Shown here in pieces: positions 1 through 8,177 of a stretch of DNA of 64,000 bases; within the stretch, counting starts at the first letter, position 1, and each line of letters opens with the position of its first letter. Below the pieces are notes generated by a model. That model searched no databases. It was given only the letters and a program-made list of their open reading frames with translations, and had not been told where the DNA came from. Origin of the DNA: Trujillonella humicola (GTDB lineage Bacteria > Actinomycetota > Actinomycetes > Mycobacteriales > Geodermatophilaceae). The position numbers were made by a program, and so were the translations under genes. Location: NCBI RefSeq assembly GCF_046233715.1, contig NZ_JBJNRJ010000013.1, forward strand, positions 1 through 64,000. Direction: 5' to 3'.

Positions 1-95
<95 letters not shown>

Positions 96-156
96 CCGCA
101 GGACCGGCGTGGCCCGTCCACGGGTGGACGGCGGCGGAGGCGGGTAGCGGCAGCCC

Positions 157-1269
157 ATGGCCGAGCTCTCCCCCGGACACCTGCAGGGCCTGCGGGTCGC
201 CGTCACCGGCGCCAGCGGCAACGTCGGGACGGCGCTGCTGCGGCGGCTCACCGACCCGGCGCACGGCATCGCCGAGGTGCGGGGCCTCGCCCGCCGCCGC
301 CCGCCCGGGACCGCGCCGTACACCGGGGTCGACTGGCACCTGGCCGACCTGGGCGAGCAGGCGAGCGAGGAGGACCTGGCCCGCGCCCTCGACGGTGTGG
401 ACGCCGTCGTCCACCTGGCGTGGGCGCTGCAGCCGGGCCGGCAGCCCGAGCGGCTGCACGCGGTCAACGTCGACGGCACCTACCGGGTGGCGCGTGCTGC
501 CGCCCGAGCCGGCGTGGCCCACGTCGTGCACATGTCCTCGCTGGGCGCCTACGCCGCCGGCGCCCGGGACCAGGAGGTGCGGGAGGACTGGCCGGTCACC
601 GGCATCCCCAGCTCCCAGTACAGCCGGGACAAGAGCTCGGCCGAGCGCGTCGTCCGCCAGGTGCTCGGCCACCGGCCGGAGACCACGCTGACCGTCGTCC
701 GCCCGACGCTGGTCCTCCAGCCGGAGGCCGCCAGCGAGATCGGCCGCTACTTCCTCGGGCCGCTGCTGTTCGCCGCGGCGCGGGCCCTGCCGGGGCCGGT
801 CGCGCAGGTGCTGCCGCTGCCGCTGCCCGCGCTGCGGGTGGGCTTCGTGCACGCCGACGACGTCGCCGACGCGATCGTCCGCATCCTCGACCGGCGGGCG
901 CCGGGACCGTTCAACCTGGCCGCGGAACCGACGCTGGACGCCGACGGGCTGGCCCGCGCGCTGGGCACCCGGCGCATCCCGGTGCCCGCCGTGGTCCTCC
1001 GGGCCGCCCTCGCCGCCGCGTACGCCGCCCACCTGGTACCCACCGAGCCCGGCTGGCTGGACCTGGGCCTGGGCGCGCCCTCCCTGGACACCACCCGGGC
1101 CCGCACGCAGCTGGGCTGGGCCCCGGAGCAGGCCGGGGACGACGTGCTGCGCCGGTTCGTCGAGGCGCTGGGCCGGGGAGAGGGCGCGCCCGGGCCCCTG
1201 CTGCGGCCGGCCGGTGGCCCGTCGCGGGACCCGGCCGGCGATCCGGCGAACGTTCCGGGCGGCAGCTGA
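157..1269 (+). CDS. NAD-dependent epimerase/dehydratase (extended SDR)
   Basis: This 370-residue cytosolic oxidoreductase belongs to the extended short-chain dehydrogenase family, which uses NAD(P) on nucleotide-sugar-like or other carbonyl and alcohol substrates. An N-terminal Rossmann fold carries TGASGNVG at residues 17-24. The catalytic YxxxK pair is visible as Y155 and K159, with a Ser-rich strand (HMSS) near 125-128. The last 30 or so residues are Pro/Gly-rich and look disordered. The substrate cannot be told from sequence. It stands alone, converging on the thioesterase gene 14 bases downstream. The ATG start lies just before the Rossmann strand, so the N-terminus is well placed. Confidence 0.85.
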   Translation: MAELSPGHLQGLRVAVTGASGNVGTALLRRLTDPAHGIAEVRGLARRRPPGTAPYTGVDWHLADLGEQASEEDLARALDGVDAVVHLAWALQPGRQPERLHAVNVDGTYRVARAAARAGVAHVVHMSSLGAYAAGARDQEVREDWPVTGIPSSQYSRDKSSAERVVRQVLGHRPETTLTVVRPTLVLQPEAASEIGRYFLGPLLFAAARALPGPVAQVLPLPLPALRVGFVHADDVADAIVRILDRRAPGPFNLAAEPTLDADGLARALGTRRIPVPAVVLRAALAAAYAAHLVPTEPGWLDLGLGAPSLDTTRARTQLGWAPEQAGDDVLRRFVEALGRGEGAPGPLLRPAGGPSRDPAGDPANVPGGS

Positions 1270-1283
1270 GGCAGCGGCCGCGG

Positions 1284-1919
1284 TCAGGCCGGCGCGTCCC
1301 GCGGGGTCACGAAGACCGCCTCGGCGTCGGCCAGGACCTCCCCCGCACCGCCCTCGACCCCGAGCCCGGCCCGGACGCAGGTGCGCCGTCCCTCCTGGCC
1401 CACCACCTCGCCGGTGAGCAGCAGCGGGACGCCGACGGGCACCGGCCGGCGGTAGCGGACCGTCAGGGTGGCGGTGACGCCGGCCCGGCCGGTGGCCCGG
1501 GCGGAGGTCTGCGCCAGCACGGCGTCGAGGACCGCGGCCAGGACACCCCCGTGGACGAGTCCGGGGAACCCCTCGTACGCCCGGCCCACCGTCACCCGGC
1601 CGACGGCCCGGCCCTGCTCGTCGACGCCTGGCGCGAGCATGGGCGCCACGGGGCTGCCCGGCCCGTAGACCGGGTTGTACGCGGGCACGCCCCCACCGGG
1701 GACGTCCACCGCGGCGGGCCGGCCCGGCTCGCGCTGCACCGCCCGCAGGCGCTCGGCCAGCTCGCGCACCGCGCCGGCGGCGGCGCCGAGGTCCGCGTCG
1801 GCCACCTCGGTGCCGACGGCGGCGTCCGCGAGGTCGCGCAGCGCCGCCCCCAGCTCCGCCACCGCCTCCCGGCGGCCTGCCCCGGTCCCGGGGGGCGCCG
1901 CCGCGAGCGGGTCAGCCAC
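1284..1919 (-). CDS. PaaI-family acyl-CoA thioesterase (hotdog fold)
   Basis: A 211-residue protein whose second half is a hotdog-fold thioesterase domain, with the family's HGG signature at about residues 123-125 inside GFPGLVHGGVLAAVLD. Such enzymes hydrolyse acyl-CoA thioesters in the cytosol. The first 70 or so residues are Ala-rich and probably helical, which is longer than the usual 140-residue PaaI protein. The GTG start overlaps the 3' end of the acyl-CoA dehydrogenase by 8 bases, so the two are probably co-transcribed and translationally coupled. That partnership suggests a role in fatty-acyl or aromatic-acyl-CoA turnover. The exact acyl substrate is unknown. Confidence 0.8.
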   Translation of the reverse strand: MADPLAAAPPGTGAGRREAVAELGAALRDLADAAVGTEVADADLGAAAGAVRELAERLRAVQREPGRPAAVDVPGGGVPAYNPVYGPGSPVAPMLAPGVDEQGRAVGRVTVGRAYEGFPGLVHGGVLAAVLDAVLAQTSARATGRAGVTATLTVRYRRPVPVGVPLLLTGEVVGQEGRRTCVRAGLGVEGGAGEVLADAEAVFVTPRDAPA

Positions 1920-3066
1920 GCGGCATGCCCGCCTCGCGCAGCAGCCCGCCGCCGATGATCACCCGCTGCACCTCGCTGGTGCCCTCGTACAGCCGGTACA
2001 GGCGGGCGTCGCGGTAGAAGCGCTCCACCGGCGTGCTGCGCAGGTAGCCCATGCCGCCGTGCACCTGGACGGCGCGGTCGGTGGCCCGGCCGACCATCTC
2101 CGAGCAGAAGAGCTTGGCCGAGCTGGGGCCGATCGAGGTGTCCTCGCCGGTGTCGTAGCGGGCGGCGACGTCGCGGACGAGTGCCCGGCCGGCGACGAGC
2201 TCGGTGTGCATGTCGGCGATCAGCGCCTGGACCAGCTGGAACCGGCCGATCGGCGCGCCGCCCTGCCTGGCGGTGGCGGCGTGGGCCACGGACTCGTCGA
2301 GCACCCGCTGGGCCATGCCCACGCACATCGCCGCGATGTGCAGCCGCCCGCGGGAGAGCACCGTCAGCGCCTTGGCGTAGCCGCGCCCCTCCTCGCCGAC
2401 CAGCGCGTCGGCCGGCACGCGGACGTCGTCGAAGAAGACCTCCGACGTCCAGGCGCCCGACTGGCCCATCTTCTCGTCCTTGGCGCCCAGCGAGACCCCC
2501 GGCGCCGTCGCGTCGACGACGAAGCTGGAGATGCCCCGCCCGCCGCGCTGCTCGGGGTCGCTGCGGGCGAAGACCACGAACAGGTCGGCGATCGGCGCGT
2601 TGGTGATGTACCGCTTGCTGCCGCTGATGACCCACTCGTCGCCGTCCCGGCGGGCGGTGGTGCGCAGGCCGGCGGGGTCGGAGCCGGCCTCGGCCTCGGT
2701 GAGGGCGAAGGAGCCGATGAGCTCCCCGGCAGCGAGTCGCGGCAGGTACCGCTTCTTCTGCTCCTCGCTGCCGAAGCGCGCGATGACCTGCCCGGCGATG
2801 CCGTTGTTGGTGCCGAACAGCGACCGGAACGCCGGGGTGGTGTAGCCGAACTCGAAGGCGAGCTCGACGTCCTCGCTCATGGTGACGCCGAGACCGCCGT
2901 ACTCCTCGGGCAGCGCGTAGCCGAACAGGCCCATGTCGGCGATGGCGCCGCGCAGCTCCTCGGGGATGCGGTCGTGCCGGTCGATCTCCTCCTCGCGGGG
3001 GACGACCACCTCCCGCACCAGCTGGCGAACAGCGTCCCGGATCTGGCTGAAGTCCTCGGCGTCCAC
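1912..3066 (-). CDS. Acyl-CoA dehydrogenase
   Basis: A 384-residue FAD enzyme that oxidises acyl-CoA to trans-2-enoyl-CoA and passes electrons to ETF. The length and the order of N-terminal helical, middle beta and C-terminal helical domains are normal for the family. The signature ALTEAEAGSDPAGL lies in the middle domain. Near the C-terminus the YEGTSEVQ segment holds the glutamate that usually serves as catalytic base. It is the first gene of a two-gene unit with the downstream thioesterase (8-base overlap). A perfect 16-bp hairpin lies 15 bases upstream of its start, between it and the aldo/keto reductase, and should insulate the two transcripts. Confidence 0.9.
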   Translation of the reverse strand: MDAEDFSQIRDAVRQLVREVVVPREEEIDRHDRIPEELRGAIADMGLFGYALPEEYGGLGVTMSEDVELAFEFGYTTPAFRSLFGTNNGIAGQVIARFGSEEQKKRYLPRLAAGELIGSFALTEAEAGSDPAGLRTTARRDGDEWVISGSKRYITNAPIADLFVVFARSDPEQRGGRGISSFVVDATAPGVSLGAKDEKMGQSGAWTSEVFFDDVRVPADALVGEEGRGYAKALTVLSRGRLHIAAMCVGMAQRVLDESVAHAATARQGGAPIGRFQLVQALIADMHTELVAGRALVRDVAARYDTGEDTSIGPSSAKLFCSEMVGRATDRAVQVHGGMGYLRSTPVERFYRDARLYRLYEGTSEVQRVIIGGGLLREAGMPRG

Positions 3067-3080
3067 CGCCCCATCGTGCC

Positions 3081-3119
3081 GGAGGAGATCTGTCGGCGTG
3101 ACACCGACAGATCTCCTCC
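3081..3119. terminator. Perfect 16-bp hairpin with GGAGGAGATC arms
   Basis: Arms at 3081-3096 and 3104-3119 are exact reverse complements around a 7-base loop. It sits between the minus-strand aldo/keto reductase stop and the acyl-CoA dehydrogenase start, 8 bases past the former stop codon, where it would terminate the reductase transcript. No U-tract follows, as is common in GC-rich actinobacteria. The outer ten bases recur in the hairpin at 37796-37834. Confidence 0.7.
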
Positions 3120-3126
3120 GCGGAGG

Positions 3127-3981
3127 TCAGGCCAGGGCGTCGAGGCGGGCCATGTCCTCGTCGGAGAGGGTGAGCCGGGCCGCGCCCAGGTTCTCGGTCA
3201 GGTGATCGACGGACTTGGTGCCCGGGATGGGCAGCACGACCGGGGACTTCTGCAGCAGCCAGGCCAGCGCCACCTGGGACGGAGTGGCGCCCAGCTCGCG
3301 GGCGATGTCGGCGACCGGGCTGTGCGGGGCGGCGAGGTCACCGGTGGCGATCGGGAACCACGGGATGAAGCCGATGCCCTCTGCGGTCGCGTGGTCCAGG
3401 ACGTCCTGGGACTGCCGGTTGGTCAGGTTGTAGAGGTTCTGCACGCTGACGATCTCGACGATCTCGCGCGCGGCGCGCAGCTGCTCGACCGACACCTCCG
3501 AGACCCCGATGTGCCGGACCTTGCCCTCCTCCTGCAGTTCCGCGAACACGCCGAGCTGGTCGGCGAGGGGGACGTCGGGGTCGATGCGGTGCAGCTGGAT
3601 GAGGTCGATCCGCTCCAGCCGCAGGTGCCGCAGCGAGAGCTCGACCTGCTGGCGCAGGTAGGCGGGGCGGCCGACCGGGGTCCAGATGCCGGGGCCCTGC
3701 CGGGTGAGCCCGGCCTTGGTCGCGATGACCAGTCCCTCCGGATAGGGGTGCAGCGCCTCGGCGAGGATCAGCTCGCTGACGAAGGGGCCGTAGGAGTCGG
3801 CGGTGTCGATGAAGTCCACGCCCTGCTCGACGGCGGCGCGCACCACGCGCAGGGCGCCGTCGCGGTCGGCCGGCTCACCCCACACGCCGGGGCCCGGCAG
3901 CTGCATCGCGCCGTAGCCGAGCCGGTGCACGGGCAGGTCCCCGCCGAGGGAGAAGGTGTCGCTCAGCTGTGCGGTCGTCAT
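3127..3981 (-). CDS. Aldo/keto reductase
   Basis: A 284-residue NADPH-dependent reductase of the AKR (TIM-barrel) superfamily. The catalytic tetrad can be read off: D59 and Y64 in FIDTADSYG, K89 in VIATKAG and H131 in LIQLHRIDP. The C-terminal cofactor-binding segment VVLPIPGTKSVDHLTENL is typical. The ATG at 3981 was chosen because the open frame beyond it would run into the divergent phosphatase gene and adds only low-complexity sequence. The gene is divergent from the histidine phosphatase with about 58 bases between starts, so both promoters share that gap. The substrate is not predictable. Confidence 0.88.
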   Translation of the reverse strand: MTTAQLSDTFSLGGDLPVHRLGYGAMQLPGPGVWGEPADRDGALRVVRAAVEQGVDFIDTADSYGPFVSELILAEALHPYPEGLVIATKAGLTRQGPGIWTPVGRPAYLRQQVELSLRHLRLERIDLIQLHRIDPDVPLADQLGVFAELQEEGKVRHIGVSEVSVEQLRAAREIVEIVSVQNLYNLTNRQSQDVLDHATAEGIGFIPWFPIATGDLAAPHSPVADIARELGATPSQVALAWLLQKSPVVLPIPGTKSVDHLTENLGAARLTLSDEDMARLDALA

Positions 3982-4039
3982 GCCGGGTGCCAGCGCGTCC
4001 CCCCGCGCGCGTGTTCCCGCCGGCGTGTTCGATGACCGG

Positions 4040-4633
4040 GTGAGTTCCGACCGGGTGGGACAGATCGTCGTGCTGCGGCACGGGCAGACGGAGTGGAGCC
4101 GCAGCGGGCAGCACACCGGGGGAACCGACCTGCCGCTGCTGCCCGAGGGCGAGGAGCAGGCCCGCGCGCTGGCCCCGCGGCTGGCCGAGCGGCGCTTCGC
4201 CGAGGTGTGGACCAGCCCGATGCAGCGCGCCCGGCGGACGGCGGAGCTGGCCGGGTTGACCGCGACCGGGATCGACCCCGACCTGGTGGAGCTGGACTAC
4301 GGCGGCTACGAGGGGCGCACGACCGCCGAGATCAGCGAGGAGCTGGGCCGGCAGTGGTCGGTCTGGCGCGACGGCGTCGTCCCCGGCGACACCCCCGGGG
4401 AGACCCTGGCGCAGGTCGCCGAGCGGGTCGACCGGGTGCTGGACCGCGCCCGCGCGCGGCTGGCGGACGGCGACGTGGCGCTGGTCGCCCACGGCCACGT
4501 GCTGCGGGTCCTGACCGCCCGCTGGCTGGGGCTCGGCCCGGAGGCCGGTGCCCTGCTGGCGCTGCCCGCCGGGGCCTACGGCGTCCTCGGGCACGAGCAC
4601 GCCCGGCCGGTGCTCACCGGCTGGGGGCTGTGA
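4040..4633 (+). CDS. Histidine phosphatase family protein (phosphoglycerate mutase/CobC-like)
   Basis: A 197-residue cytosolic phosphatase of the histidine acid phosphatase/PGM superfamily. The phospho-acceptor motif LRHGQTEW is at about residues 12-19, the proton donor region is the E in YGGYEG, and the second catalytic histidine is in VAHGHVLR. Such proteins range from broad sugar phosphatases to alpha-ribazole phosphatase (CobC), and nothing nearby fixes the substrate. A GTG at 4040 is taken as the start because it puts the RHG strand at the normal distance; GTG 4025 is an alternative. The last 20 bases overlap the end of the convergent EAL gene. Confidence 0.82.
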   Translation: MSSDRVGQIVVLRHGQTEWSRSGQHTGGTDLPLLPEGEEQARALAPRLAERRFAEVWTSPMQRARRTAELAGLTATGIDPDLVELDYGGYEGRTTAEISEELGRQWSVWRDGVVPGDTPGETLAQVAERVDRVLDRARARLADGDVALVAHGHVLRVLTARWLGLGPEAGALLALPAGAYGVLGHEHARPVLTGWGL

Positions 4634-5756
4634 GCTCCGCCGCGGGCTCCTGCACGGGCTCCAGCACCGGCTCGAGCACGACCGGGCGGCCGAAGAACCA
4701 GCCCTGACCGAGGTCGACGCCCAGCGCGGTGACCCGCTCGGCGGTCGCCTCGTCCTCCACCCCCTCGGCGACGACCAGCGCGTCGACCCGGTGGGACGCG
4801 TCGACCACGGCGCGGACCATCGTCCGCGCCATCTCGTCGGGCAGCGCCTGCACCAGCCGCTTGCCGAGCTTGACCACGTCGGGGCGCACCGTGGCGAGCA
4901 GCTCGCGGCTGGCCCAGCCGGCGGCGACGTCGTCCAGCGCCACCCGCCAGCCCAGCTCCCGGTACTGCTCGAGCACCGAGAGCAGGTGCCCGTGCTCGGC
5001 CACGGCGGAGGGCTCGGCCACCTCGATGACCAGCCGCTCGGGCTCGAGGCCGGCGTCGGCCATCAGCTGCCGGGTGCTGGCCAGATCGGCGTCGGGACGG
5101 TGGACGGAGGTGGGGTGGGTGTTGACGAACAGGTCGGCGTCGCCCAGCCACGGCGCGGCCCCGGCGACGGCGCACTCCCGGCCGATGCGGTCCAGCCGCG
5201 GCAGCCAGTCGGCCGACGCGGCGACGAAGAACAGGTCGCCGCCCCCCACCTCGCGCCCGTCGACCAGACCGCGCAGCAGCGCCTCGTGCGCGACGACCGC
5301 GCCGTCGGCCAGCCGGACGACCGGCTGGTAGACGCTCCACAGCTCGGCCTCGGCCAGGACGCCGACCTCGGCGGTGATCCCGCGGCGGGCGAGCTCCACG
5401 GCCAGGGTCGGCGCGGTGAGCAGGCGGGTGACCAGCGCCGTGTACTCCCCCGGGGGGTCGGTGGCCACGCGCACCACCTCGGCCTCGGCGGTGGTGAGCT
5501 CCCGAGAGAGCCGGTCGAACAGCCGCTCCACGCCCAGGCCGTCGCGCTCGTCGGTCAGGTCCAGCAGCCCCTCGGCCCGGTAGACCGACAGCCCGACCGC
5601 CCGGGCGATGCCGGCCACCACGGGCAGCACGCTCCCGACCGGGCTGGCCATCAGCAGGCGGGTCGCCACCTCCGGCAGCTCCCACGTCTCGCGCCGCCGG
5701 CTCGTGCTGATGGTGCTGGGCACCCCAGCAGGATGACCGAGGTCGTGCCCGGTCAC
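4614..5756 (-). CDS. EAL-domain cyclic-di-GMP phosphodiesterase-like protein
   Basis: A 380-residue protein with an unassigned N-terminal region (about 1-125, possibly a degenerate sensory domain) followed by an EAL domain, which hydrolyses c-di-GMP. The metal and catalytic positions are mostly present: E in HEALLRG, N in FVNTHPTS, E in VIEVAEP, two Asp in ALDDVAAG, K in VVKLGK, E in VAEGVED and Q in GQGWFFG. The loop normally reading DDFGTG is DDVAAG here, and KID is KLG, so activity may be altered. No membrane segment is evident. The stop overlaps the convergent phosphatase gene by 20 bases. Targets are unknown. Confidence 0.8.
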   Translation of the reverse strand: MTGHDLGHPAGVPSTISTSRRRETWELPEVATRLLMASPVGSVLPVVAGIARAVGLSVYRAEGLLDLTDERDGLGVERLFDRLSRELTTAEAEVVRVATDPPGEYTALVTRLLTAPTLAVELARRGITAEVGVLAEAELWSVYQPVVRLADGAVVAHEALLRGLVDGREVGGGDLFFVAASADWLPRLDRIGRECAVAGAAPWLGDADLFVNTHPTSVHRPDADLASTRQLMADAGLEPERLVIEVAEPSAVAEHGHLLSVLEQYRELGWRVALDDVAAGWASRELLATVRPDVVKLGKRLVQALPDEMARTMVRAVVDASHRVDALVVAEGVEDEATAERVTALGVDLGQGWFFGRPVVLEPVLEPVQEPAAELTAPSR

Positions 5757-5851
5757 GGGCAGGCGCGCGGAGCCACCCCGTCGGGCGACTTCCCCGGTCC
5801 GGGATCCGCGAGATCCGGAACTTCACAGCTTGAGTGTCTAAGGTCGAGGAC

Positions 5852-6469
5852 ATGACGACCGTCGTGAGCCCCGAGACCCCGCGCACCAGCCGAGGAGGCC
5901 GGCCGCGCGATCCCAGCCGGGACGGGGTGATCCGGGAGGCGATCCTGCGCCTGCTCGGCGACGTCGGGTACGGCGCGCTGACGATGGACGCCGTGGCCGC
6001 CGAGGCCGGGGTGGGCAAGGCGACGATCTACCGGCGCTGGCGGACCAAGCAGGACCTGGTCGTCGACACCGTCTCGGTGATGAACCAGTCGCTGGCCACG
6101 CCGGTCGACACCGGCTCGCTCGAGGGCGACATCCGCGAGGTCATCCACCGCTTCGTCGACCTCATCAACGGCCCGGTGGGCACGGCGATCCGCTCGCTGC
6201 TGCCGGTGATGCAGCACCAGCCGGAGCTTCGCCGGGCGTTCGACACCGGCTTCCTGGGCACCTGGCGGTCCTTCTACGCCCAGATGTGGCAGCGCGCCGA
6301 GGCCCGTGGCGAGCTGACCAGCGGCGTCGAGGGGTCCACGGTGGCCGAGGCCACGACGGCCCTGCTCGTGCAGCGCTGGCTCTACACCGACCGGCCGGTC
6401 GACCACCCCTACGCCGACGAGGTGCTCGAGACCGTCGTCCTCCCGCTGCTGCGCACCCGGCGTCCCTGA
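5852..6469 (+). CDS. TetR family transcriptional regulator
   Basis: A 205-residue one-component repressor. The N-terminal helix-turn-helix reads LTMDAVAAEAGVGKATIYRRW at about residues 38-58, followed by KQDL, the usual TetR exit from the DNA-binding domain. The C-terminal ligand domain is all-helical with no recognisable effector pocket. ATG 5852 was chosen because GAGG lies just before it; a GTG 18 bases upstream is also in frame. It is divergent from the EAL gene across 95 bases, and the two may share an operator there. The gene ends within a hairpin shared with the convergent DUF427 gene. Confidence 0.85.
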   Translation: MTTVVSPETPRTSRGGRPRDPSRDGVIREAILRLLGDVGYGALTMDAVAAEAGVGKATIYRRWRTKQDLVVDTVSVMNQSLATPVDTGSLEGDIREVIHRFVDLINGPVGTAIRSLLPVMQHQPELRRAFDTGFLGTWRSFYAQMWQRAEARGELTSGVEGSTVAEATTALLVQRWLYTDRPVDHPYADEVLETVVLPLLRTRRP

Positions 6470-6504
6470 GCCGGGCGGGGTCACCAGCCCCGCGTGCCCG
6501 GCTC
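6468..6504. terminator. Bidirectional hairpin spanning two convergent stop codons
   Basis: GAGCCGGGC (6468-6476) pairs with GCCCGGCTC (6496-6504), and inner GGGG (6477-6480) can pair with CCCC (6488-6491). The structure includes part of the TetR stop codon and reaches into the last codons of the opposing DUF427 gene, so it could end both transcripts. Confidence 0.5.
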
Positions 6505-6978
6505 GCCCTTGAACGGGCCGACGACGTCCGGGGTGATCCACCCGCCGTAGAAGTCACCGGCCTGCGCCCGCACCTCGACCCCGTCGACCCGGGCGGCGTC
6601 GACCCGGCTCGGGTAGAACGCGACGGCTCCGCGCAGGTGCTCGTAGCCCGCGGTGGGCCGCTCGTAGGACCAGCCGACCGAGCGCACGCCGCGGCCGTCG
6701 ACGACGGCGTCCCAGTAGCTCGCGACGCCCTTCCACTCGCACCACGAGGCGCCCTCCCCGGGCTGCAGCACGCCGGGCTCGACGTCCTCGCGGGGCACGT
6801 AGTAGACGGGCGGGTGGCTGGTCTCGCAGACCCGCACCGCCCGGGTGGTCCGTGCGACCACCCGTCCGCCGAGCTCGACCTCGACCAGCCGCCCGGTCAC
6901 CTCGGCCGACGGCGGGCGCGGGTAGTCCCAGACGGACTCCTGCCCCGGCCCGACGGGGTCGCGGCGAGGGGCAGGCAT
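6481..6978 (-). CDS. DUF427 domain-containing protein
   Basis: A 165-residue protein matching the DUF427 family in its recognisable elements: VETTRAVRV-like start of the core, SHPPVYYVPREDV, then the WCEWKGVASYWD and YPSRVD stretches. This is a small beta-rich cytosolic fold of no established function, common in actinobacteria and often near general metabolism genes. No catalytic residues can be claimed. It is convergent with the TetR gene, and the DUF3618 gene ends seven bases upstream of its start, so the DUF3618 and DUF427 genes may form one transcript. Confidence 0.8.
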   Translation of the reverse strand: MPAPRRDPVGPGQESVWDYPRPPSAEVTGRLVEVELGGRVVARTTRAVRVCETSHPPVYYVPREDVEPGVLQPGEGASWCEWKGVASYWDAVVDGRGVRSVGWSYERPTAGYEHLRGAVAFYPSRVDAARVDGVEVRAQAGDFYGGWITPDVVGPFKGEPGTRGW

Positions 6979-6985
6979 CGGCGGG

Positions 6986-7252
6986 TCAGCGCGTGCGCTT
7001 GCCGGTGAGCGCGCTGCGCCGGCGCCGGCGCCCGCGCACCGAGTTGACGACGACGACGGTGACGAACACGCCGACCGCGCCGACGGTGGCCTTGCCCGCC
7101 GGGGACTGGAAGAACCGCACGACGGCGGCCTGCCCCTGCGCCTTCAGCCGGGCGGGGCTGCTCCGGTGGGCCAGCTGGTCGAGCGTGGCCGCCAGCGACT
7201 CACGGGCAGCGTCGATCTCCAGCTGGATCTGTCGGGGGTCGCGAGGGGGCAC
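6986..7252 (-). CDS. DUF3618 domain-containing small membrane protein
   Basis: An 88-residue protein of the DUF3618 type. An N-terminal amphipathic helix reads IQLEIDAARESLAATLDQLA, then a linker, one transmembrane helix (about residues 55-72, AGKATVGAVGVFVTVVVV) and a strongly basic tail (RGRRRRR). Family members are usually encoded with phage-shock or ribosome-associated envelope proteins, and their role is not settled. The start is the GTG at 7252, which gives the domain its normal beginning (PPRDPRQIQLEID). It lies directly upstream of the DUF427 gene on the same strand. Confidence 0.72.
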   Translation of the reverse strand: MPPRDPRQIQLEIDAARESLAATLDQLAHRSSPARLKAQGQAAVVRFFQSPAGKATVGAVGVFVTVVVVNSVRGRRRRRSALTGKRTR

Positions 7253-7338
7253 GCCGACAGCCTGCCAGAACGCCCCCGTCCCGGCGCGCGGCCGCGGTGC
7301 CGGGCACCCGCACGGGCGACCCGCCCCCTCTCCCTCCG

Positions 7339-7395
7339 CGAGATCTGCACACTCGTCGCCATCAGCCGGCGATGCCGTCGAGTGTGCAGATCTCG
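7339..7395. repeat. 17-bp inverted repeat upstream of tRNA-Leu
   Basis: CGAGATCTGCACACTCG (7339-7355) and its exact reverse complement (7379-7395) flank a 23-base loop that can itself form TCGCC/GGCGA. It lies 49 bases before the tRNA gene and 86 bases past the start of the divergent DUF3618 gene. It may be an operator or an antisense terminator protecting the tRNA promoter. Confidence 0.6.
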
Positions 7396-7444
7396 TCGAA
7401 CGCAGTGGGGGCAGCAGGGCCCCGGCCGTAGACTCCGGGGCCGC

Positions 7445-7525
7445 GCGGGAGTGGTGTAACGGCAGCCACGCCAGACTTAGGATCTGGTGCCTTCGGGCGT
7501 GCGGGTTCGACTCCCGCCTCCCGCA
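7445..7525 (+). tRNA. tRNA-Leu (anticodon UAG)
   Basis: An 81-base class II tRNA. The acceptor stem GCGGGAG pairs with CTCCCGC, followed by discriminator A. The anticodon stem CCAGA/TCTGG encloses loop CTTAGGA, giving anticodon TAG, which reads leucine CUN codons. A long variable arm (about TGCCTTCGGGCG) confirms a class II tRNA. The T arm is GCGGG-TTCGACT-CCCGC. The 3' CCA is not encoded. It stands alone before the methyltransferase gene. Confidence 0.95.
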
Positions 7526-7556
7526 CAGCGGCGTCCGGGGACGACACTGGGCACCC

Positions 7557-8177
7557 ATGGGCACTCCCAGCCGGCTCCTCCGCACCCGGCTCCCCGCCGC
7601 GCCTCCCGAGGGCGACGTCCGCGAGCGCGTCTGCGCCGGGCTCGTCGGGGACGTGGTCGAGATCGGCTACGGCGCCGGGCTCAACCACCCCCACCTGCCG
7701 CCGGAGGTCACCGGGGTATGGGCGATCGAGCCCTCGCCGGCCGCGCTGCACCGCGCCGGGACCGGCCGCGGCGACCCCGCCGTCCCGGTCGTCGTCGCCG
7801 GCGCCGACGCGCAGCGGCTGCCCTTCCCCGACGACCGGTTCGACTCGGCGCTGTCCACCTGGGTGCTCTGCGGGCTGCCCGACCCGGCGGCGGCGCTGGC
7901 CGAGGTCGCCCGCGTGCTGCGCCCCGGCGGCGTCCTGCACTTCGTCGAGCACGGCCGGTCGCCGGACCCGGCGGTGCGTCGCTGGCAGCGCCGCGGCCCG
8001 CGGGCCGAGCGGCTGCGCACCGCGTGCTCGCTGGACGACGACGTGGCGGCGCTGCTGGCCGCCTCGCCGCTGACCGTGACCGAGCTGGTGCGCTACGACG
8101 AGCCGGGCCAGCCGAGCTGGGCCGGGTACACCTTCGAGGGCCGCGCGACCGCTCAGTTGGCGAACCGCTCCCGGTAG
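7557..8177 (+). CDS. Class I SAM-dependent methyltransferase
   Basis: A 206-residue Rossmann-fold methyltransferase. Motif I is VVEIGYGAGLN, which binds S-adenosylmethionine. The acidic end of strand 2 is WAIEPSP, then come GADAQRLPFPDDRFDSALSTWVLC and the post-motif LRPGGVLHFVEHG. The closest general description is a UbiE/Methyltransf_11 type protein acting on a small molecule or lipid, and the substrate is not inferable. The start is the ATG at 7557, 31 bases after the tRNA. Its last 25 bases overlap the 3' end of the convergent CoA-transferase gene. Confidence 0.82.
   Translation: MGTPSRLLRTRLPAAPPEGDVRERVCAGLVGDVVEIGYGAGLNHPHLPPEVTGVWAIEPSPAALHRAGTGRGDPAVPVVVAGADAQRLPFPDDRFDSALSTWVLCGLPDPAAALAEVARVLRPGGVLHFVEHGRSPDPAVRRWQRRGPRAERLRTACSLDDDVAALLAASPLTVTELVRYDEPGQPSWAGYTFEGRATAQLANRSR

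Noticed and set aside
3982..4116. Extension of the aldo/keto reductase to an upstream start at 4116
   Set aside because: It would overlap the divergent phosphatase gene and add Cys/Arg/Pro-rich residues unlike the family.
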